38,859 nucleotides of DNA from Desulfohalobiaceae bacterium S24 (GTDB lineage: Bacteria > Desulfobacterota > Desulfovibrionia > Desulfovibrionales > Desulfothermaceae): NCBI GenBank assembly GCA_011389765.1, contig JAABTT010000029.1, positions 1 through 38,859 of the forward strand, written 5' to 3'. The notes under the pieces were generated by a model. The model saw nothing but the letters and a program-made list of their open reading frames with translations, searched no databases and had not been told where the DNA came from. The position numbers and the translations under genes were made by a program. Positions 35,783 through 38,859 of the stretch are shown in pieces; positions within the stretch are counted from its first letter, which is position 1, and every line of letters begins with the position of its first letter.

Positions 35783-36721
35783 TCAGGCTTCTCGCGAGGT
35801 AAAGATTTCAGAGAGCTCCTGGCGGATCAAATCAGCCCCTTGATCAATGGATGCACTCCAAATGTGCCGCAGGCCGTGTTTGGGTTGGAGATCTCTGAGA
35901 AGGTTCTGGTGCAGATTCCAGCCCTGCCGGATGCTTGCCTGCAGTTGCGCGGGCAGGGTCTGGGGGGCGATCTCCTGGGCCGGGAGGGTAAAACTGTTGG
36001 CGAGATAGGAGCCCGTGCGCAGAATGAGCAGCAATACAAAGTCATCATCGTCTTCAATCGGGAGTTCATCATGCTCATGAAAGCGGACGGCATTGCAGAT
36101 ATCCTCGGGCAGATGACATTTTTTGAGGACCAAGGCTCCCATCTCGGCATGAGTGAGTCCCAGGACCCGCTGTTCAGCCTCAGAGCTGGAAATTCCTTCC
36201 TGCTCCTTGAGGGTGATGATGGCATCGAACTCCTGTGTATAGTACACAGCAATGACCAGCTTTCCGATATTGTTGAGCAGGGCAACTGTGAAAAGCTTGG
36301 ACTGGTCGCTGTAGTCGACGATTCGACCGAGGATCAGAGCAATCCCGGCACAGAGCTGGGCTTGTTTGTGAAATTTTTCCAGATGAAAAAAACGGCTTCG
36401 GCTCGCTGCAAAATGATTCACGAGCAGGGAGGTCGTCAGGATCTGCCGCATCTGCTTATAGCCGAGCAGTCTCACTGCATGATCAATAGAGCGGATCTTG
36501 TGTCCATGGAGGCTGGAGCCGGCGAATTCAATGAATTTTGCCGTGATATCCGGAGACAGCTGGTTGATGACTTGGTAAAAATCGCTGTCCGGGTCATCCA
36601 AAAGGGAGATGGTCTCCTGGACTTTTCCCTGGAGAAGGGGCAGTTTCTTGATTTTAACCTTGGCCAGGGATTCTAAATCTTCATATCCTGATTGTTTGTG
36701 CATGTTGCGCTCGCTTTCCAT
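35783..36721 (-). CDS. HDOD-domain signalling protein
   Basis: A single HDOD domain protein of about 312 residues. HDOD domains resemble HD phosphodiesterases but usually lack catalytic residues and act as signalling scaffolds. The pattern seen is LPLLQGKVQETISLLDDPDSDF, SIDHAVRLLGYKQMRQILTTSLL, FTVALLNNIGKLVIA and VLGLTHAEMGALVLKKCHLPEDICNAVRFHEHDE, where H-x-x-x-G-x-L and RFHE are HDOD hallmarks. Start choice is uncertain: ATG at 36721 or ATG at 36703, the latter with a weak purine-rich site. It converges on gyrA and diverges from the truncated transporter gene. Input and partner are unknown. Confidence 0.8.
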   Translation of the reverse strand: MESERNMHKQSGYEDLESLAKVKIKKLPLLQGKVQETISLLDDPDSDFYQVINQLSPDITAKFIEFAGSSLHGHKIRSIDHAVRLLGYKQMRQILTTSLLVNHFAASRSRFFHLEKFHKQAQLCAGIALILGRIVDYSDQSKLFTVALLNNIGKLVIAVYYTQEFDAIITLKEQEGISSSEAEQRVLGLTHAEMGALVLKKCHLPEDICNAVRFHEHDELPIEDDDDFVLLLILRTGSYLANSFTLPAQEIAPQTLPAQLQASIRQGWNLHQNLLRDLQPKHGLRHIWSASIDQGADLIRQELSEIFTSREA

Positions 36722-36788
36722 TGCCAATGCCGTCCGAATTTTCCTGCTTTAACAGTAACCTGAAAATCTGTTTCTGTCAAGAAAGTGC

Positions 36789-37349
36789 ATGCAGCAACAA
36801 TCCAAAGCCACCCTCTTTGCTTTGGCCACGGTTCTCATCTGCTCCACAGTCGCTTCGGCTTTCAAGATCTCCCTGCAGTTTCTCCAGGTGACGCAGCAGC
36901 TGTTTTTCTCCTCCCTGGTGTCTGTGGGTGTGCTGCTGGTCATGGTTGCGATGCAGGGGAAGCTTGGATTTTTCAAAAGCCTCGGACCAAGAGATTGGTT
37001 TTTTCCCCTGGTCCTGGGGTTTTTCAATCCCTTTGCCTACTATCTCTTTCTGTTTCAGGCCTATGACCTTCTGCCAGCCCAGGAGGCTCAACCCCTGAAT
37101 TACACCTGGGCCATCACTCTATCCCTGCTCTCGGTCCCTTTGCTCACTTTGGCCCCTTCACTCCGGCTTTTGGGGTGCCGCGGCTTCCCGATCTATGGTA
37201 GATGTGGGATAAATCGGCTGTTCGTTCAAATCCATATCAGGATACCTGCCGTAGGAACTCCCGGAGTGACAGCCGGGCCAGCAGCGAATACGGTAATAGC
37301 GAACCGGATGTTCAGGGACATCACCGTCAGAGGGATAATACACCCCTGA
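36789..37349 (+). pseudogene. truncated EamA/DMT-family transporter
   Basis: The first about 120 residues match the N-terminal half of a ten-helix drug/metabolite transporter: ATLFALATVLICSTVASAFK, then four hydrophobic helices including PLVLGFFNPFAYYLFLFQAY and QEAQPLNYTWAITLSLLSV. Complete family members have about 290 residues with two EamA repeats. After LLTLAPSLRL (near 37160) the reading continues for about 60 residues antisense to the 3' end of the small secreted protein gene, without transporter character. The second half has therefore been lost, most simply by a deletion. No insertion element is seen at the junction. Confidence 0.65.
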
Positions 37350-37496
37350 GGCAATAGGGACTTCCCAGTCAACTGAGGACGCGCTCGATTCCAAATCATC
37401 CCTGCTCGGGGATTTGTCGCCGGTCCCCGCCAGGGATATCAGTGTTGCAAGCAACAGAAAATACACCACCAGAAGTGAAAAAAACATCTTTTTCAT
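37158..37496 (-). CDS. small secreted protein, unknown function
   Basis: A 112-residue protein with an N-terminal signal peptide (KKMFFSLLVVYFLLLATLISLAG). It has no lipobox cysteine. The mature part is polar, with a YYRIRCWPGCHSGSSYGRYPD motif (two cysteines) and an IDREAAAPQK tail. Its ATG overlaps the stop of the upstream M24 peptidase by 4 bp, and GGAGGGAAAG precedes it, so it is well translated and coupled to the peptidase. The 3' half overlaps the tail of the truncated transporter on the other strand. No family recognised. Confidence 0.65.
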   Translation of the reverse strand: MKKMFFSLLVVYFLLLATLISLAGTGDKSPSRDDLESSASSVDWEVPIASGVYYPSDGDVPEHPVRYYRIRCWPGCHSGSSYGRYPDMDLNEQPIYPTSTIDREAAAPQKPE

Positions 37497-38859
37497 GGTC
37501 TTTCCCTCCTTTCTGAGGTCAGTTCTTCAACATCGCTAATGGACGTTGCCAAGGGCTTCCCGAGGACTCTCGAGCCCTCCTCCTCAACCAGGACATCCTC
37601 TTCGATGCGCACCCCCCCGAATTGTCGATATCGATCCAGGGCTCTGTAATCGATAAATTCGCGACATTTCCCTTGGGCTTCCCAGCGATCAATCAATAAG
37701 GGATTGAAGTAAAGGCCCGGTTCAACCGTGAGCACATAACCGGGGTGCAGTTCTTTGGCCAGCCTGAGGCGGTTGGCTCCGAATTGAGGACTTCTCTGGA
37801 TATCCTGGGTGTAGCCCACATGGGCTTCCCCCAGGTCTTCCATGTCATGGGCGTCCAAACCCAGCATATGCCCGAGGCCGCAGGGAAAAAACAAGGCATG
37901 GGCTCCCGCGGATACGGCCGATTCCGTATCTCCTTTCATGAGGCCCAAACTGCTGAGCCCTTCGACCAATTCCCGGGACACATCAAAATGGATATCGCGG
38001 TAGGCCAGGCCGGGACGAACCGCTTCGATTCCTTTCTCCACGGCGCGAAGGACGATGGCATATATTTCGCGTTGCTGTTGGCTGAATCGTCCGCTGACAG
38101 GGAAGGTGCGGGTAATATCGGCGGCGTAATGGCTCGGGGCTTCGGCTCCCGAGTCATTGATGACCAGATCCCCGCTTTGCAGCTCGTTTCCATGGTGGGG
38201 ATTGTGCAGTATCTGTCCCTGTGTGGTCAGGATCGGCGGAAAAGCCATATTCGGTGCGCCCATGGAAGAGGCAATGGCGAACATGGCCCCGACAAGATCG
38301 CGTTCAGTGAGACCGGGTTGAGAAAGATCCATGGCCCGGACATGCATGGCCCGAGTAATTTCCAGAGCCTTTTCGATTTCCTGAACTTCTTGAACGTCCT
38401 TGATCGAGCGTAGCGAGACCACAGTCCGAATCAGGTCAAGGGACGCCTTTTCATTGATCTGCTCCCAAGAAATATTCAGCAGTGAAGCGATACGCAGGAT
38501 ATTCTCGGGACGGTACTGCGGGAGAAAGTGAACCCTGCGGTTTTGCCGCATGGCCCGGTCCATCAGGGAGTGCAGTTGTTCGAATGAACCGGCAGGCCTG
38601 GCGCCGCTGCTTGCGGCAAGGGAATCCGGGGTTGGACCTGGTCCGGACCAGATGATCTCATCTGGTCCGGGATCGGGGAGAAACATGAGTTCCAGGTTCT
38701 CGTCGAGATCGATGAGGGCGGCGGCATTCGCAATATCCAAGCCCCAGAAATACAAAAAGGTGCTGTCCTGGCGAAAGGGATAAGGATTGGCCGGATAGTT
38801 AACGGGGGACTCGGTGTTGCCCAGGAAGAGGACCACTCCGGAGTCTAATTGTTCTTTCA
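37493..38859 (-). CDS. M24-family Xaa-Pro aminopeptidase (partial at window end)
   Basis: A metallopeptidase that cleaves the N-terminal residue before proline. The frame is open to the window edge (the residues KEQLDSG precede VVLFLGNTES), so the true start lies beyond 38859. The N-terminal aminopeptidase P domain has FRQDSTFLYFWGLD. The pita-bread domain has the metal ligands in VINDSGAEAPSHYAADITRTFPVSG (two aspartates), GLGHMLGLDAHDME (histidine), LTVEPGLYF (glutamate) and GGVRIEEDVLV (glutamate). The closest named relatives are aminopeptidase P/PepP. Its stop overlaps the start of the small secreted protein. Confidence 0.9.
   Translation of the reverse strand, partial: KEQLDSGVVLFLGNTESPVNYPANPYPFRQDSTFLYFWGLDIANAAALIDLDENLELMFLPDPGPDEIIWSGPGPTPDSLAASSGARPAGSFEQLHSLMDRAMRQNRRVHFLPQYRPENILRIASLLNISWEQINEKASLDLIRTVVSLRSIKDVQEVQEIEKALEITRAMHVRAMDLSQPGLTERDLVGAMFAIASSMGAPNMAFPPILTTQGQILHNPHHGNELQSGDLVINDSGAEAPSHYAADITRTFPVSGRFSQQQREIYAIVLRAVEKGIEAVRPGLAYRDIHFDVSRELVEGLSSLGLMKGDTESAVSAGAHALFFPCGLGHMLGLDAHDMEDLGEAHVGYTQDIQRSPQFGANRLRLAKELHPGYVLTVEPGLYFNPLLIDRWEAQGKCREFIDYRALDRYRQFGGVRIEEDVLVEEEGSRVLGKPLATSISDVEELTSERRERP

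Noticed and set aside
35756-35790. CTGAC...GTCAG hairpin between gyrA and the HDOD gene
   Set aside because: Only a five-bp outer stem with a GC-rich, mismatched middle and no T-run, so it is not convincing as a terminator.

Overview
The window (38,859 bp) is a dense bacterial chromosomal region with almost no intergenic space. It looks like an anaerobic deltaproteobacterium of the sulfate-reducing, Desulfovibrionales-like type. The reasons are a four-subunit ferredoxin-dependent 2-oxoacid oxidoreductase, hydrogenase maturation (HypA), molybdenum-cofactor genes (MoeA, MobB), a DUF116 gene inside a def-fmt-rsmB cluster, and the dnaA-dnaN-gyrB-gyrA order. The genus cannot be fixed from sequence reading alone. 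No tRNA, rRNA, CRISPR array, insertion sequence or prophage was seen.

Layout. 0.2-4.0 kb: a TrmH-family rRNA methyltransferase diverges from a five-LysM lytic transglycosylase lipoprotein, which converges on aroE. 4.0-6.7 kb (minus): a ferredoxin-like subunit, korA, korB and korC run into aroE as one operon. 6.8-8.0 kb (minus): queA. 8.0-11.3 kb (plus): a small lipoprotein, coaBC, an unassigned protein resembling the C-terminal half of family-4 uracil-DNA glycosylases, and a UDP-glucuronate-epimerase-like gene. 11.3-13.4 kb: parA-parB, with a perfect parS site built into the last codons of parB. 13.5-15.9 kb: ftsE, ftsX and a methyltransferase whose tail overlaps moeA on the other strand. 15.8-17.8 kb (minus): mobB-moeA. 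17.9-21.0 kb: hisS-aspS. 21.2-27.6 kb: a tightly packed def-fmt-DUF116-rsmB-comEC-hypA run. 27.8-35.8 kb: a sirtuin, a short dnaA, dnaN, gyrB and gyrA. 35.8-38.9 kb: an HDOD protein (minus), a truncated DMT transporter (plus), a small secreted protein and an M24 peptidase (both minus); the peptidase runs off the window end.

How it fits together. dnaA, dnaN, gyrAB, parAB and parS point to an origin-proximal region combining replication initiation, supercoiling and chromosome partitioning. hisS, aspS, def, fmt, rsmB, the TrmH enzyme and queA serve translation. korABCD, moeA/mobB and hypA serve anaerobic energy metabolism.

The most interesting points are these. The DnaA is short: it lacks domains I-II, has a histidine at the base-contacting aspartate position, and seems to be preceded by a seven-codon leader ORF that overlaps its start codon. 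The dnaA-dnaN gap has only one near-consensus DnaA box. A perfect 30-bp palindrome sits between divergent mobB and hisS promoters. An apparently non-catalytic UDG-fold protein follows coaBC. There are also two tail-to-tail gene collisions (methyltransferase/moeA and transporter remnant/secreted protein).
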